Counted from the first letter of the stretch, positions 33,480 through 43,669 are shown. The stretch: DNA of 51,740 nucleotides from Candidatus Hydrogenedentota bacterium (GCA_020849535.1 JADLGB010000089.1:1-51740), one strand, 5' to 3'. Translations and numbers: made by a program. Notes: generated by a model not told the origin, from the sequence alone.

Positions 33480-33611
33480 CATTGTGCACGCAAGATTTGG
33501 AGACAGGAAACCGCCGAGTGGCGAGGACCTGCAAAATTGCATTTTCCGCAAGAAGTGCATAGGATCCATCTATCCTTTTCAGAATTTCCCCACATCATCC
33601 GGAAGACGCCC

Positions 33612-35459
33612 ATGTCACGCAGGCCAGGCTCAAAGCGCAGTTATCATCCTCCTGCGAGCCTGTGCGCCCGCGCCGATCGGATGGATCGAAACGGCGAAGA
33701 TGCCCTGCCCATGTTTCGCGAGGATATGGCGCGGCGCGGCTGGGATGAGCTGGACGTACTTCTCATTTCGGGCGACGCCTACGTGGACCATCCATCATTC
33801 GGGGTGGCGTTGCTGGGGCGCTGGCTTCAGGCACATGGTTTTCGCGTGGGCATCGTGGCGCAACCCCGCTGGACTGGGACCGAAGACTTCGTGAGAATGG
33901 GACGTCCACGGTTGTTTGCTGGGGTCACCGCGGGTGCCATTGATTCCCTGCTGGCCCATTACACCGCCTTCCGTAAGAAACGCAGCGATGACGCATACAC
34001 ACCCGGAGGCCGTGCCGGTGCGCGGCCCAATCGCGCAACCATTGTGTATACGAACCTGGTTCGCCAAGCCTTTCCGGGCCTCCCGGTTGTCATAGGCGGA
34101 ATCGAGGCCTCGCTACGGCGCGCCGTGCATTACGATTTCTGGACCGACAAGGTGCGTCCTTCCATTCTGCTCGACAGCAAGGCCGACTTGCTGGTCTATG
34201 GCATGGGCGAGCGCGCCATTCTTGAAATTGCCCAGCGGCTTCACACCGCGCAGGACGCGGAACTCTGCACTGCGGGACTGCGCGGAATTCCGGGAACCGC
34301 GTTTGCCATCTCCTCGGCGGAAACCTTGAAGCAGTTAGCAAACGCGCCAAGCGACGCCGAGGTAGTTGCTCTGCCTTCGTACGAAGCCATCCAGTCCGAC
34401 TCCACGAAGTTAATGGAGGCGACTCTCGCAATCGAGCGGCAAGTGCATCAGGGTGTTCGATGGGCGGTGCAAGCGAGCGGCAACCGTCAAGTTGTCTTGA
34501 CACCGCCGGCTGAACCCATGAGCACGGAGGAACTGGACGCGTTATATGCATTGCCGTTTACCCGGAGGCCCCATCCCTCCTACACGCAGCCGATCCCGGC
34601 CGCCCAAATGATCCAGTTCAGCGTGACCTCGCATCGGGGCTGCGCGGGCGGGTGCACCTTTTGCTCCATCGCGCTGCACCAGGGGCGCGAAATCCAGTCA
34701 CGCAGCGCGGATTCCTTGAAGCAGGAAGTGCAGACACTGACCGCACATCCGGATTGGGCCGGGAGCATTTCCGACGTCGGTGGGCCAACGGCCAACATGT
34801 GGGGCGCTCGCTGCGCGGGCGGGCCCGCGAATTGCAAGCGGGCCGATTGTCTCACGCCCACGGTTTGCCGCTATTTCGAGACGCGCGAGGACGAGTTGGT
34901 CGACTTGCTGCGAACGCTGAAGGCGGTGCCGGGCGTCAAACACCTCCGCGTGGCCAGTGGCGTGCGCTATGACCTCGCCAGCGAGAATACCGAATACGTG
35001 AAGGCGCTGGTGCGAGAATTCGTGGGCGGACAACTGAAGATCGCGCCCGAACACCGTAGCGATCATGTGCTGCGGCTGATGCGCAAGCCCAAATTTGAAG
35101 TGTTTGAGCAGTTCTTGTGCGCGTTCGACGAGCAGTCCCAGCGCGCGCACAAAGAACAGTACGTGGTCCCGTACCTCATCAGCGCCTTCCCCGGCTGCAC
35201 CGATGACGATATGCGTGCGCTCGCCGAGTGGTTGCGCGAACGCGGTTGGAAGCCGCAGCAAGTCCAGTGCTTCATTCCAACGCCGGGCACCGTGGCCACG
35301 GCGATGTACTTCGCGGGCATCGACCCGAAAGGCAAACCTATCCCCGTCGCGCGGACGGACAAAGACCGTATGCGGCAGCACTACATGCTGGCTCCGAAAA
35401 GCGAGTGCGCCTGGGAGGAGACTTCTCGGGCGCCTTCCGGGAAACGTCGTGCCCGTTGA
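33612..35459 (+). CDS. ygiQ: YgiQ-family radical SAM protein
   Basis: Protein of 615 residues, near the usual family length. An N-terminal domain ('LDVLLISGDAYVDHPSFGVALLGRWLQAHGFRVGI') resembles the UPF0313/YgiQ N-terminus. The radical SAM cluster is C344-x3-C348-x2-C351 in 'HRGCAGGCTFCSIALHQGR'. Downstream 'DVGGPTANMWG', 'DLLRTLKAVPGVKHLRVASGVRYDL' and 'CFIPTPGTVATAMYFAG' are typical. ATG at 33612 matches the conserved start. The physiological reaction of YgiQ proteins is not known. It is convergent with the hydrolase gene ending at 35517. Confidence 0.9.
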   Translation: MSRRPGSKRSYHPPASLCARADRMDRNGEDALPMFREDMARRGWDELDVLLISGDAYVDHPSFGVALLGRWLQAHGFRVGIVAQPRWTGTEDFVRMGRPRLFAGVTAGAIDSLLAHYTAFRKKRSDDAYTPGGRAGARPNRATIVYTNLVRQAFPGLPVVIGGIEASLRRAVHYDFWTDKVRPSILLDSKADLLVYGMGERAILEIAQRLHTAQDAELCTAGLRGIPGTAFAISSAETLKQLANAPSDAEVVALPSYEAIQSDSTKLMEATLAIERQVHQGVRWAVQASGNRQVVLTPPAEPMSTEELDALYALPFTRRPHPSYTQPIPAAQMIQFSVTSHRGCAGGCTFCSIALHQGREIQSRSADSLKQEVQTLTAHPDWAGSISDVGGPTANMWGARCAGGPANCKRADCLTPTVCRYFETREDELVDLLRTLKAVPGVKHLRVASGVRYDLASENTEYVKALVREFVGGQLKIAPEHRSDHVLRLMRKPKFEVFEQFLCAFDEQSQRAHKEQYVVPYLISAFPGCTDDDMRALAEWLRERGWKPQQVQCFIPTPGTVATAMYFAGIDPKGKPIPVARTDKDRMRQHYMLAPKSECAWEETSRAPSGKRRAR

Positions 35460-35516
35460 TCGATCCGGCGGTTTCCGGCTCGCGTGTCTGCGCTCCGCAC
35501 ATCTTCTTTCCGAGTA

Positions 35517-37397
35517 TTAGCCAAACTCAACGATGGCGATTTCGTACACCGCCACTTCGGGAACAGTGAACACGATTGAAGTGTCTTTTGCATCGACGGA
35601 TAACTGAGTGTCGCTTTGCCGCTCAGGGTTGGCAAGGGTGACTGAGCGCACGGGTTTTGGCACACGCAGTTGCACACGAACATCGCGCGCGGGGCCGTCT
35701 TCCCGATAGTTCACGAGATGCACCAAGCGCCGGCCTGGCTGCTCCGTCACTTCGACGCAGAGACCTTGGGGGCCGCTCACGTCAAGTGTCATCCTATCCG
35801 GCCACGCCTTAGCGATCGCGTCCATGAGTTCCGGCACCGTCTGGCATCGTAGCACGCGTTCTCCAGACAGCGCAGCGAGAGCAGGCACGGCGCGTGGGCG
35901 CACCCACTCGTCATGCGTGGCGAGAGCGGCCACGACGGCAACCCTGCCCCCCTCCGCCACATACTTCGCGATCATGCTCGATTGCGCGTCGGAAAGGGCC
36001 ACGCAACCAGCGAGCACGAGGATGGGATAGCGCGAGAGTTCTTGCAGGTGATGGTCGTAGACGATCTGAAAACAGGCCCGTTGCTCGATCAGGGTTTGCT
36101 CGACTTGGGCCGTCAGCTCACTGTGCTCCCCACCGGCCAGCGCCTGCGAAGGATAACTCCGCAGTACTCCGATATCGGCAACGATGTCTGCGTCCTTCAG
36201 CAGATCGCGGCGTTCGTGAAAGAAGCGGATGTAGGGCGCCACGTCTTCCGCCATGGGCTCCTTCGAGCCGGGACGGCGGACGATGTTCCCATACTCGAAC
36301 CAGCACACGCACCCAAGGCAATCCAGATTGAACGCCATCGACTCGGCCATTTCGAGTGGCGACGTCGTGTATAGAAAAGCCACGTTATTCATTCGGCGGG
36401 CGATCTTGTATGTCTGGATGCGGTTGTGGAGCCGGCCGTCCCTTAACCCCGGCATGGGCCCTTCATCCCAATATGCTTCTCCACCTTGCAGCAGCCGGCC
36501 GTGGTCGATGGGCGGACGTATTCGATCTCCGGCGCCGCCGGGATTGCACTCGAGGAGGATGTCCTTTCTGAGTGAACGCGCGTAGTTCCCCATGTCACGA
36601 TAGGAGTCAGCGAGAGACTGCGCCTGGAAATCGAGCCAGGCACGGCGAAGCAGATCCTCTGGTGAACCTGTCATGATCGACCGCACCACTTCGGCGGTAA
36701 TTGAACCTAATGCCGCGACCTGATCCGCCGGGAATTCTTTCGCCAGAAACTGCTGAAACCGCTGCACCGAATTCGCATCGCTGCCCGGACCATACGAATA
36801 GTTGTCGAAATGGATCAGGTCGGTCTGGATGTCCTTCACTGCGAACTCAACGATCCGCTTGTAGAAGGCTTGGGCATCGGGGTGGTTCCGGTCCCAGTAG
36901 TACCGATACTTGGCCCCACCATAGGTTCGCGGTTGGCCATGCTCGTCGAGAAGCACCCAATTGCTGGCATCGGGGGTCTCTTTGAACAAGGGTTCCCACA
37001 GGAAGGCGCCGCTGTACGTGTACACGCCGACGCGAAGTCCGGCCTCGTGGCACCGCTTGGAGAACTGGACCGCGTCCTCCATGCTCTGCTGCTCGGCTTG
37101 AAGGCCCGCGCCTTTGTAGCAGTGGCTCATCACGAAGTTCACGCCGAGCGCCTTGAGACGATCGATCATCTCGGCGCTGTGTTCGCGCGCATAGGCGGCC
37201 TGCTGATCTGCAGTGGGTTCGTATCCGGGCGCGCCATCCCTGCGGACGCGAAACTGGAGAGGCTCCCAACTGCCGGCCATGACGATGCCTTCGCTGGACA
37301 GCCATGCGGGACGCTCACCGAGGGGTAGCGTGAGAGGTTCCGCCAAGACGCTGGCGGCTGCCACCATGCAAATCGCAATACATAACGTGGATTTCAT
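35517..37397 (-). CDS. Secreted TIM-barrel glycoside-hydrolase-like protein
   Basis: Protein of 626 residues with a signal peptide (TLCIAICMVAAASVLA) and GGAG 8 nt before the ATG at 37397. Residues about 60-370 look like a TIM barrel ('LKALGVNFVMSHCYKGAG', 'AGLRVGVYTYSGAFLWE', 'QTDLIHFDNYSYGPG', 'DILLECNPGG'). Residues about 400-530 resemble the GATase-like trimerisation domain of GH42-type enzymes ('YVAEGGRVAVVAAL'), and the end is a small beta domain. The Asp in 'HFDNYS' and Glu in 'LLECNPGG' are candidate catalytic residues. I cannot assign a GH family. It follows the FmdB-type gene by 47 bp on the same strand. Confidence 0.65.
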   Translation of the reverse strand: MKSTLCIAICMVAAASVLAEPLTLPLGERPAWLSSEGIVMAGSWEPLQFRVRRDGAPGYEPTADQQAAYAREHSAEMIDRLKALGVNFVMSHCYKGAGLQAEQQSMEDAVQFSKRCHEAGLRVGVYTYSGAFLWEPLFKETPDASNWVLLDEHGQPRTYGGAKYRYYWDRNHPDAQAFYKRIVEFAVKDIQTDLIHFDNYSYGPGSDANSVQRFQQFLAKEFPADQVAALGSITAEVVRSIMTGSPEDLLRRAWLDFQAQSLADSYRDMGNYARSLRKDILLECNPGGAGDRIRPPIDHGRLLQGGEAYWDEGPMPGLRDGRLHNRIQTYKIARRMNNVAFLYTTSPLEMAESMAFNLDCLGCVCWFEYGNIVRRPGSKEPMAEDVAPYIRFFHERRDLLKDADIVADIGVLRSYPSQALAGGEHSELTAQVEQTLIEQRACFQIVYDHHLQELSRYPILVLAGCVALSDAQSSMIAKYVAEGGRVAVVAALATHDEWVRPRAVPALAALSGERVLRCQTVPELMDAIAKAWPDRMTLDVSGPQGLCVEVTEQPGRRLVHLVNYREDGPARDVRVQLRVPKPVRSVTLANPERQSDTQLSVDAKDTSIVFTVPEVAVYEIAIVEFG

Positions 37398-37444
37398 TGC
37401 GGATTCTCCGTGAGTGCGTGATGCACCGACTCAGCAAACACCAA

Positions 37445-37609
37445 TCAGCTCTTCTTGGAAGTCTTGACGGAAAACGACCCGTATTGTTGGCGGGCTTTCC
37501 GGCTCCCACATTTCGGGCATTTGACGCGAGCCTTGTCATGGTCTGCCATGGTCATCTGGCGGGTAAAGGTCTTGTGACAGGCTTCGCACCGATACGAATA
37601 GGTTGGCAT
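37445..37609 (-). CDS. FmdB-type small zinc ribbon protein
   Basis: A 54-residue protein starting MPTYSYRCEACHKTFTR, with two CxxC knuckles (C8/C11 and C31/C34), a short basic tail and GGGAGG about 8 nt before the ATG. The 'MPxYxYRCxxCxxxF' opening is diagnostic of the FmdB/putative regulatory zinc ribbon family, whose function is mostly unknown. It is 47 bp upstream of the hydrolase gene on the same strand. Confidence 0.85.
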   Translation of the reverse strand: MPTYSYRCEACHKTFTRQMTMADHDKARVKCPKCGSRKARQQYGSFSVKTSKKS

Positions 37610-37782
37610 CCCCGGTTCCTCCCAACGCTGTGGCTCCGCGATGGCCCCCGGTTACGGCACCATGATGACACATCTCGAAAGCGGCCGCCACCCACCGAAT
37701 ACCTGGGCATGCTATAGTGATACACGAGCCGCGACATTTACCGGCCAATCCTTGGAGGCGATTCAGCGGGGGAGTTCACAAT

Positions 37783-39771
37783 ATGTCGTCAAAGTCTCTG
37801 GTTCTCGTGGGTGTTGCGGTGTTGTCCGTGCACACGATCACGGCGCACGCCGTTGCGGATGAGGTATGGCTAAGTCAATTGGACCTCTCCAAGACCCAGC
37901 AGGGATGGGGGGAACCGCACGCAGACCAATCGCTGATGGAAGGTCCCATCTCTATCGCGGGGAAGACGTTTGAACGGGGCGTGGCCACGCATGCCAAGAG
38001 CGTGTTGTGGCTCGAACTCGACGGCAAGGTCAGCGAGTTTCTCGCGTCCGTTGGTATTGACGACACCGCCGCTGGGGGCAATGCCTCGGTCGAGTTCATG
38101 GTTCTGGGTGACGGAAAGTCCCTATGGCGATCGGGCGTGATGCATCACGGAGAAGAAGCGAAACCCGTTCGCGTAGACGTGCAGGGAGTACGAAGCCTGT
38201 TGCTGCTGGTGATGTCCGCCGGAGACGGCATCAACTTCGATCACGCGGATTGGGCCGAGGCCCGCTTCGTCTGCGGCGGAGCCGCGCCCACATGTGTCGC
38301 TTCGCCACGCGAAGACCGTGTCATTCTCACGCCGAAACCGGGTCCGGCACCGCGCATCAACGGTCCGGGAGTATACGGGTGCAGGCCGGGGAATCCGTTC
38401 CTCTATCGAGTGCCCACGACCGGCGAGCGCCCCATTCTCTTCTCATGTGACGGCCTGCCCGCATCCCTTTCGATCGATACGGAAACCGGAATTATCACGG
38501 GCACGGTGCCAGAGCGTGGTACGTATGAAGCGATGTTGCGCGCAAATAACCAGCACGGAGCAACTTCAAGAACCTTCCGCATCGTCAGCGGAGACACGTT
38601 GGCGCTGACGCCGCCCATGGGGTGGAACCACTGGTACGCCCACTACAATCGGATCACCGATGCGATGATGCGCGAGGCCGCGGACATCATGGTGTCGAGC
38701 GGAATGGCCGACGTGGGCTATCAGTTCGTGAGTATCGATGATTGCTGGATGAATGCGGAAAAGTACGATGACCCACTGCGCGTGGGTCCGCCGCGCGATG
38801 CCAACGGCAATATCCTGCCCAACCAGCACTTCCCCGATATGAAGGGGCTGACGGACTACATTCACGCGAAGGGACTCAAGGCGGGCATCTACATTTCGCC
38901 GGGGCCGCGCACGTGCGCGGGGTTCACGGGAAGCTACGGCCACGAGGCGCAGGACGCAGGGCAGTTCGCAGACTGGGGCTTTGACTTGCTGAAGTACGAC
39001 TTGTGCTCCTATGGCGAGATCATCGGCAGTTCCGCAACGGTAGAGGCGCTCAAGAAACCCTACATCCTCATGGGTGACTTGCTGAAGCAGCAGCCGCGCG
39101 ACATCCAGATGAACCTTTGCGAATACGGGCTCGGCGACGTCTGGGAATGGGGCAAGGAGGTCGGCGGGCAATCGTGGCGGACCAGCGGCGACCTGGGATT
39201 TGAGCTCAACCGCATTTTTGATGTGGCCCTCGCCAATGCGAAGCACGGGGAGTACTCGGGCCCAGGCAGTTGGAACGACCCGGACTATATCCAGATTGGC
39301 TACATCGGCGACGCCCGCACCATCGGCATGCCGACGCCCTGCTCCCTCACTCCAAACGAACAGTACGCGTTCATGTCGCTGTGGTGCCTCATGGCATCGC
39401 CTTTGTTCTACAGCGGCGACATGTCGCGGCTCGACGACTTCACCATCAACGTCCTGTGCAATCCCGAGGTCATTGCGATCGATCAGGACCCCCTCGGAAA
39501 GTGTGCCCGCGTCATAATGCTCGGCGAGGAGACGTTTGCGATGGTCAAGGATCTGGAGGATGGTTCGACGGCCGTTGGACTCTTCAATCCCGGGGAATTC
39601 GCTGTGCCCATCACCCTCACCTGGGACGACGCAGGGCTGTCGGGGCCACACAAGGTTCGCGACCTCTGGCGTCAGTCAGATATGGGCGAGTTCAGCGGCA
39701 AATTTGAAGCAACGGTTGGGCGGCACGGTGTAGTGATGGTGCGGGTGTCACGACCGGACAATAACTCGTGA
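37783..39771 (+). CDS. Secreted GH27 alpha-galactosidase with NPCBM domain
   Basis: Protein of 662 residues with a signal peptide (LVLVGVAVLSVHTITAHA). Residues about 30-165 form an NPCBM carbohydrate-binding domain ('FERGVATHAKSVLWLELDGKVSEFLASVGID'), followed by a small putative-Ig linker. From about 270 is the GH27 catalytic domain: 'TPPMGWNHWYAHYNRI', 'SIDDCWM', 'LLKYDLCSYG' (nucleophile Asp), 'SGDLGFE' (acid/base Asp) and 'WNDPDYIQIG'. All catalytic residues are present, so it should hydrolyse alpha-galactosides (or alpha-N-acetylgalactosaminides). GGGGGAG lies 8 nt before the ATG. It leads the second catabolic run, 175 bp before the oxidoreductase gene. Confidence 0.92.
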   Translation: MSSKSLVLVGVAVLSVHTITAHAVADEVWLSQLDLSKTQQGWGEPHADQSLMEGPISIAGKTFERGVATHAKSVLWLELDGKVSEFLASVGIDDTAAGGNASVEFMVLGDGKSLWRSGVMHHGEEAKPVRVDVQGVRSLLLLVMSAGDGINFDHADWAEARFVCGGAAPTCVASPREDRVILTPKPGPAPRINGPGVYGCRPGNPFLYRVPTTGERPILFSCDGLPASLSIDTETGIITGTVPERGTYEAMLRANNQHGATSRTFRIVSGDTLALTPPMGWNHWYAHYNRITDAMMREAADIMVSSGMADVGYQFVSIDDCWMNAEKYDDPLRVGPPRDANGNILPNQHFPDMKGLTDYIHAKGLKAGIYISPGPRTCAGFTGSYGHEAQDAGQFADWGFDLLKYDLCSYGEIIGSSATVEALKKPYILMGDLLKQQPRDIQMNLCEYGLGDVWEWGKEVGGQSWRTSGDLGFELNRIFDVALANAKHGEYSGPGSWNDPDYIQIGYIGDARTIGMPTPCSLTPNEQYAFMSLWCLMASPLFYSGDMSRLDDFTINVLCNPEVIAIDQDPLGKCARVIMLGEETFAMVKDLEDGSTAVGLFNPGEFAVPITLTWDDAGLSGPHKVRDLWRQSDMGEFSGKFEATVGRHGVVMVRVSRPDNNS

Positions 39772-39946
39772 GAGCGGGGGCCTACGGCATTTCACGTTAG
39801 GTCTCTCCGGGTTAGGACCAGGAGCGCGCCCACAACGGCAAAAGCACCGTTTGACCCATAGATTCTTCGTACACGTTGTGCAAGAATGGCCAAGTCTCAC
39901 GAGCGGCCAGCGCCGCGAATTTCGGATAACGAATGGGAGTGTTGCC

Positions 39947-41239
39947 ATGAAGTCCCACCTGAACCGCCGTCAGTTCCTACGTTCATCTCTCGCAGCGGGT
40001 GCCGCGTTTGCCCTGATGCCCCGGGCACGGGGCGCCGAAAACACCGTGGACGCTAACGACCGGATCACCATGGGCTGCATCGGCGTCGGCGGTATGGGCA
40101 CCAGCAACATGACGAAGTTTCTCGCGCTGGGCGACGTGCAGGTGGTCGCCGTGTGTGACACTTACGAGGACCGGCGTCTGAAGGCCAAGGCGCTTGTTGA
40201 TTCCACGTACGGCGACACGGGCTGCGCGATGTATGCCGACTTCCGGGAAGTGCTTGCGCGGGAGGATATCGACGCGGTCATGATCGCCGCGCAGGATCAC
40301 TGGCACGCCATCATGGCCACGGCGGCCGCCAAAGCCGGCAAGGACATGTACTGCGAGAAGCCGCTGGGGGTTTCGATAGAAGAGTCGCAACTTATTCGCA
40401 ACACCGTGCGCGAAACCAAGCGGGTGTTCCAGACCGGCACCTGGCAGCGGTCGCTGGAGGATTTCCAGCGCGCCTGCACGCTCGCACGAAACGGTTATGT
40501 CGGCAACATCACGCGCGTGGAAGTGGCGACGGAAGGTCCACAGTATCGCCCCAAGTACACGGGCTCACTTGACCCGCAACCCGTGCCGGAAGGGTTTGAC
40601 TGGGCCATGTGGCGCGGACCGGCGCCCGACAAGCCGTACAATCGAGGGCGTGTCGAATGGCCCGACTGGTATCTCATCTGGGACTACTGTGCGGGCTTCA
40701 TCTGCAATTGGGGCGTGCACCACCTGGACATCGCCAATTGGGGTTGTCCGCGTGTCGGCGAGATACCCTTCGACATCGAGTGCACGGCAACGTACCGCAG
40801 CGAAGGCTTCACGGATAACGTCGATACGTGGAATGCCACCTTGACGTACGATGACGGTCTAATCATGCACTTCACCGACAAGGACCAGCAGAAATCGGGC
40901 TGCCGGTTCATCGGCGATGAGGGCTGGGTGCACGTGGATCGCTCCGGCATCTGGGCGGAACCCGAATCCTTGTTGACGGTCCCGTTCAAAGACACGGACC
41001 TGCGTCTGACCGATTCCACCAATCACGGACAGAATCTTGTTGACTGCATCCGCTCGCGCCAGGATCCGGTGTCGAGCGTGGATGCGGCGCATGTTGCGTC
41101 CTATCAGGGCATGGTGGCGGATATCGCGGGCCGGTTGAAGCAGAAGCTGCGCTGGGACCCGAAGGCGGAACGCTTCATCGACAATGATGAAGCCAACAAG
41201 ATGCTGCATCGCCCCATGCACAACGGGTGGTCGGTGTGA
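39947..41239 (+). CDS. Gfo/Idh/MocA-family oxidoreductase with Tat leader
   Basis: Protein of 430 residues. The leader 'NRRQFLRSSLAAGAAFAL' has the twin Arg and hydrophobic core of a Tat signal, so it is probably exported folded. Then 'ITMGCIGVGGMGTSNM' (Rossmann dinucleotide site), 'MIAAQDHWHAIMATAAAKAGKDMYCEKPLG' (catalytic-domain signature with EKP Lys) and 'WGVHHLDIANWG' identify the family. GGGAG lies 7 nt before the ATG at 39947. Exported members of this family act on sugars or glycosides by NAD-dependent redox chemistry, including retaining glycosidase-like mechanisms in GH109 relatives. The substrate is unknown. Confidence 0.92.
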   Translation: MKSHLNRRQFLRSSLAAGAAFALMPRARGAENTVDANDRITMGCIGVGGMGTSNMTKFLALGDVQVVAVCDTYEDRRLKAKALVDSTYGDTGCAMYADFREVLAREDIDAVMIAAQDHWHAIMATAAAKAGKDMYCEKPLGVSIEESQLIRNTVRETKRVFQTGTWQRSLEDFQRACTLARNGYVGNITRVEVATEGPQYRPKYTGSLDPQPVPEGFDWAMWRGPAPDKPYNRGRVEWPDWYLIWDYCAGFICNWGVHHLDIANWGCPRVGEIPFDIECTATYRSEGFTDNVDTWNATLTYDDGLIMHFTDKDQQKSGCRFIGDEGWVHVDRSGIWAEPESLLTVPFKDTDLRLTDSTNHGQNLVDCIRSRQDPVSSVDAAHVASYQGMVADIAGRLKQKLRWDPKAERFIDNDEANKMLHRPMHNGWSV

Positions 41240-41276
41240 CGCACGGAGGAACCACGTACGATTGGAGATGCCCCAT

Positions 41277-42785
41277 ATGGCCAAACTGAAACGGCGCGCT
41301 TTCCTCACATCCTGCACACTTGCGGCGGCTGGCCTGTCGCTGCCGCGGGCCAAGGCGGCAAGCCAATCGCCCACGCGTTCCGCGGCAACGGGCGGTGTCG
41401 ACAGGCCGAACATCCTCCTGATCATGACCGACCAGCAACGCGGCGATTGTCTCGGCATCGACGGCCACCCGGTGCTATTGACACCGACCATGGATCGGAT
41501 CGCCGCGCAGGGCGCGCGCTTCACCCACGCCTACACCACATGCCCTTCGTGCATTGCCGCGCGCCGCTCGCTCCTGTCAGGGCAGTTTCCCGCCACGCAC
41601 GGCATGGTGGGCTATCAAGACGGCGTGGAGTGGAATGCGCCTCCCACCTTACCGCAGGTGCTGAAAGACCACGGATACCAGACCTATCTCGTGGGGCGGA
41701 ACATGCACCAGCATCCGCCGCGCAAGCGCTATGGTTACGACCACATGGTCGTCAACGGGCGCGAAGATGGCGACTACGAGGAATGGTTGAGCCGGGTCGA
41801 GCCGGAGGGAAGCGGCGGCTACTACGGCACCGGGGTCATGCATAACGATTGGACCGCGCGCCCGTGGCACATGCCCGAGGCCTATCACCAAACCAACTGG
41901 ACGGTCAATGAGGCACTTGAGTTTCTGCGCAAACGCGACCCCTCGTGCCCGTTCTTCCAGACGGTTTCCTTCCTTGCACCCCATCCTCCGCTCGTTCCTC
42001 CGGCCGCATACATGGAACGCTATCTGCGCACGAACCTCCCCGAACCCGTGATCGGCGATTGGGCCGAGGCGCCCGAGAACAAGGGCCTCGGCATGGGCCA
42101 AAGCGCCAGCCGTGTCCAGCTTGACGGCGATGCGCTGCGGTCGGCGCGCGCGGCGTATTACGGGCTCATCAACCACGTCGACGATCAAATCAACCGTTTA
42201 CTGAACCCGGTGAACGGGTTGAAGGACGACAATACCATCATCGTCTTCACGAGTGATCACGGCGAAATGCTGGGCGATCATTACTTGTGGCGTAAGACGG
42301 TTCCCTACGAGCCGTCAGCCCGCATCCCTTTCCTGATCCGGCCCACGGCACGATCCGGCATAGCGCCCGGCACCGTTGTCGAACAGGCGGTCTGTCTGGA
42401 AGATATCATGCCGACCTTGCTGTCCATGGCCGGTATCGATCCGCCGGAGACCGTTGAAGGAATGGACTTGTCGCCCCTGATGCGGGGCGAATCCGCGGAG
42501 CCGCGTCCCTACCTTCACATCGAGCACGCGCCGCTGCACCACACGCTCACCGACGGCAAGGAGAAGTACATCTGGTTCGTTGCGGATGGCAGAGAACAGT
42601 ACTTCCGATTGAGTGAAGATCCGAACGAGCTTCACGATCTCGCCGGAAAGCGCAAGCATGCGGAACGCGTGGCGCATTGGCGGGGGCTGCTGGTCAGGGA
42701 ACTGGCCGGACGTCCGGAAGGTTTCTCCGACGGCAAGTCCCTGATACCGGGAGTTCCGTATGCTTCCCTTTGTCCTTTGAGTTGA
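41277..42785 (+). CDS. Secreted type I sulfatase
   Basis: Protein of 502 residues with a Tat-like leader ('KRRAFLTSCTLAAAGLSL'). The N-terminal metal-site motif 'NILLIMTDQQRGD' and the formylglycine motif C92-I-A-A-R96 are present, the latter being a C-x-(P/A)-x-R variant, so it needs FGE-type maturation. 'VFTSDHGEMLGDHYLWRKTVPYE' supplies the later metal and substrate residues. The family hydrolyses sulfate esters of carbohydrates or related molecules. ATG at 41277 has GGAG 9 nt upstream; an ATG 9 bp earlier is possible. No anaerobic sulfatase-maturing enzyme or FGE is in this window. Confidence 0.92.
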   Translation: MAKLKRRAFLTSCTLAAAGLSLPRAKAASQSPTRSAATGGVDRPNILLIMTDQQRGDCLGIDGHPVLLTPTMDRIAAQGARFTHAYTTCPSCIAARRSLLSGQFPATHGMVGYQDGVEWNAPPTLPQVLKDHGYQTYLVGRNMHQHPPRKRYGYDHMVVNGREDGDYEEWLSRVEPEGSGGYYGTGVMHNDWTARPWHMPEAYHQTNWTVNEALEFLRKRDPSCPFFQTVSFLAPHPPLVPPAAYMERYLRTNLPEPVIGDWAEAPENKGLGMGQSASRVQLDGDALRSARAAYYGLINHVDDQINRLLNPVNGLKDDNTIIVFTSDHGEMLGDHYLWRKTVPYEPSARIPFLIRPTARSGIAPGTVVEQAVCLEDIMPTLLSMAGIDPPETVEGMDLSPLMRGESAEPRPYLHIEHAPLHHTLTDGKEKYIWFVADGREQYFRLSEDPNELHDLAGKRKHAERVAHWRGLLVRELAGRPEGFSDGKSLIPGVPYASLCPLS

Positions 42786-42838
42786 CGCGGCGCCGAGGAA
42801 TGTGTGCACCCATGATACGGGTGCGGAAGGAGGAAAGG

Positions 42839-43669
42839 ATGGCGGATATCGAAATCGGACTGAACACGGAGGCGTTTCGCCATGCGGACAAAACCCTCGA
42901 GTACTCGCTCGCGGCAATCCGCAAACAGGGATACCGCTATTGCGAACTTAACATGCTGAATGGCCGCGACCTGCTCTGTGAGGCGGGATACTACGGCGCG
43001 GTCAGCATGGAACGCGACCCGCTCGAGATTCGGGATATCGTGGCAAGCTTCGGCCTGAAGGTCAGCGCGGTGAGTGCCCACGCGCCCATGGCTCAGCCCG
43101 AAATCAGCGTGCCGTTCCTGACCCGTGCCATCGAGTACGCCGATGCCGTCGGCGCGACTTGCGTGTGCACCGATGAGGGCATCGTTCCCAAGTGGATGAC
43201 CAAACGCCAAGCGTTCGACATGTTCTACTACACGCTGCGCCGCGTGCTTCCCGCAGCCGAACGGCACAAGATTCACATTGCCCTGGAACCGCATCAAGTC
43301 TACACAGTCAAGCTGAAGACGTACCTCGAGATTCTCGGACTCGTCGATTCGCCTTACTTTAGCTGCAATCCAGACACGGGAAACGTGTTCATGGCCGGCG
43401 AGGACCCGTACGCCTTCCTCGAGGCCATCGCCAAGAAGGTTGTCCACGTCCATGCGAAAGACATCGGTGGCGTGCTCATGGACGACCGCGGCAAGGTGAC
43501 CGGGGTGCCATCCGGCTGCGCCTGTGGCGAAGGGGTTCTCGACTGGACCCGCATTGTGAAGATCCTTCGCAAGGCCAAATTCAAAGGCGTTTTGTCGGTG
43601 GAGTGCAGTACGGAAGAACAAGGGCGCAAGAGCATCCAGCACCTGCGAAAGGTGCTGCGCGCATCATAG
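42839..43669 (+). CDS. Sugar phosphate isomerase/epimerase-like TIM barrel
   Basis: Protein of 276 residues in the AP-endonuclease family 2 / xylose isomerase-like fold. 'KTLEYSLAAIRKQGYRYCELN', 'KVSAVSAHAPM', 'IHIALEPHQVY' (metal-site Glu) and 'VVHVHAKDIGG' (metal-site His) match the family. It has no signal peptide and is probably cytoplasmic, acting on a monosaccharide released by the secreted enzymes. The ATG at 42839 follows AGGAGG closely; the open frame reaches 162 bp further upstream inside the sulfatase and is spurious there. It is 53 bp after the sulfatase gene. Confidence 0.87.
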   Translation: MADIEIGLNTEAFRHADKTLEYSLAAIRKQGYRYCELNMLNGRDLLCEAGYYGAVSMERDPLEIRDIVASFGLKVSAVSAHAPMAQPEISVPFLTRAIEYADAVGATCVCTDEGIVPKWMTKRQAFDMFYYTLRRVLPAAERHKIHIALEPHQVYTVKLKTYLEILGLVDSPYFSCNPDTGNVFMAGEDPYAFLEAIAKKVVHVHAKDIGGVLMDDRGKVTGVPSGCACGEGVLDWTRIVKILRKAKFKGVLSVECSTEEQGRKSIQHLRKVLRAS

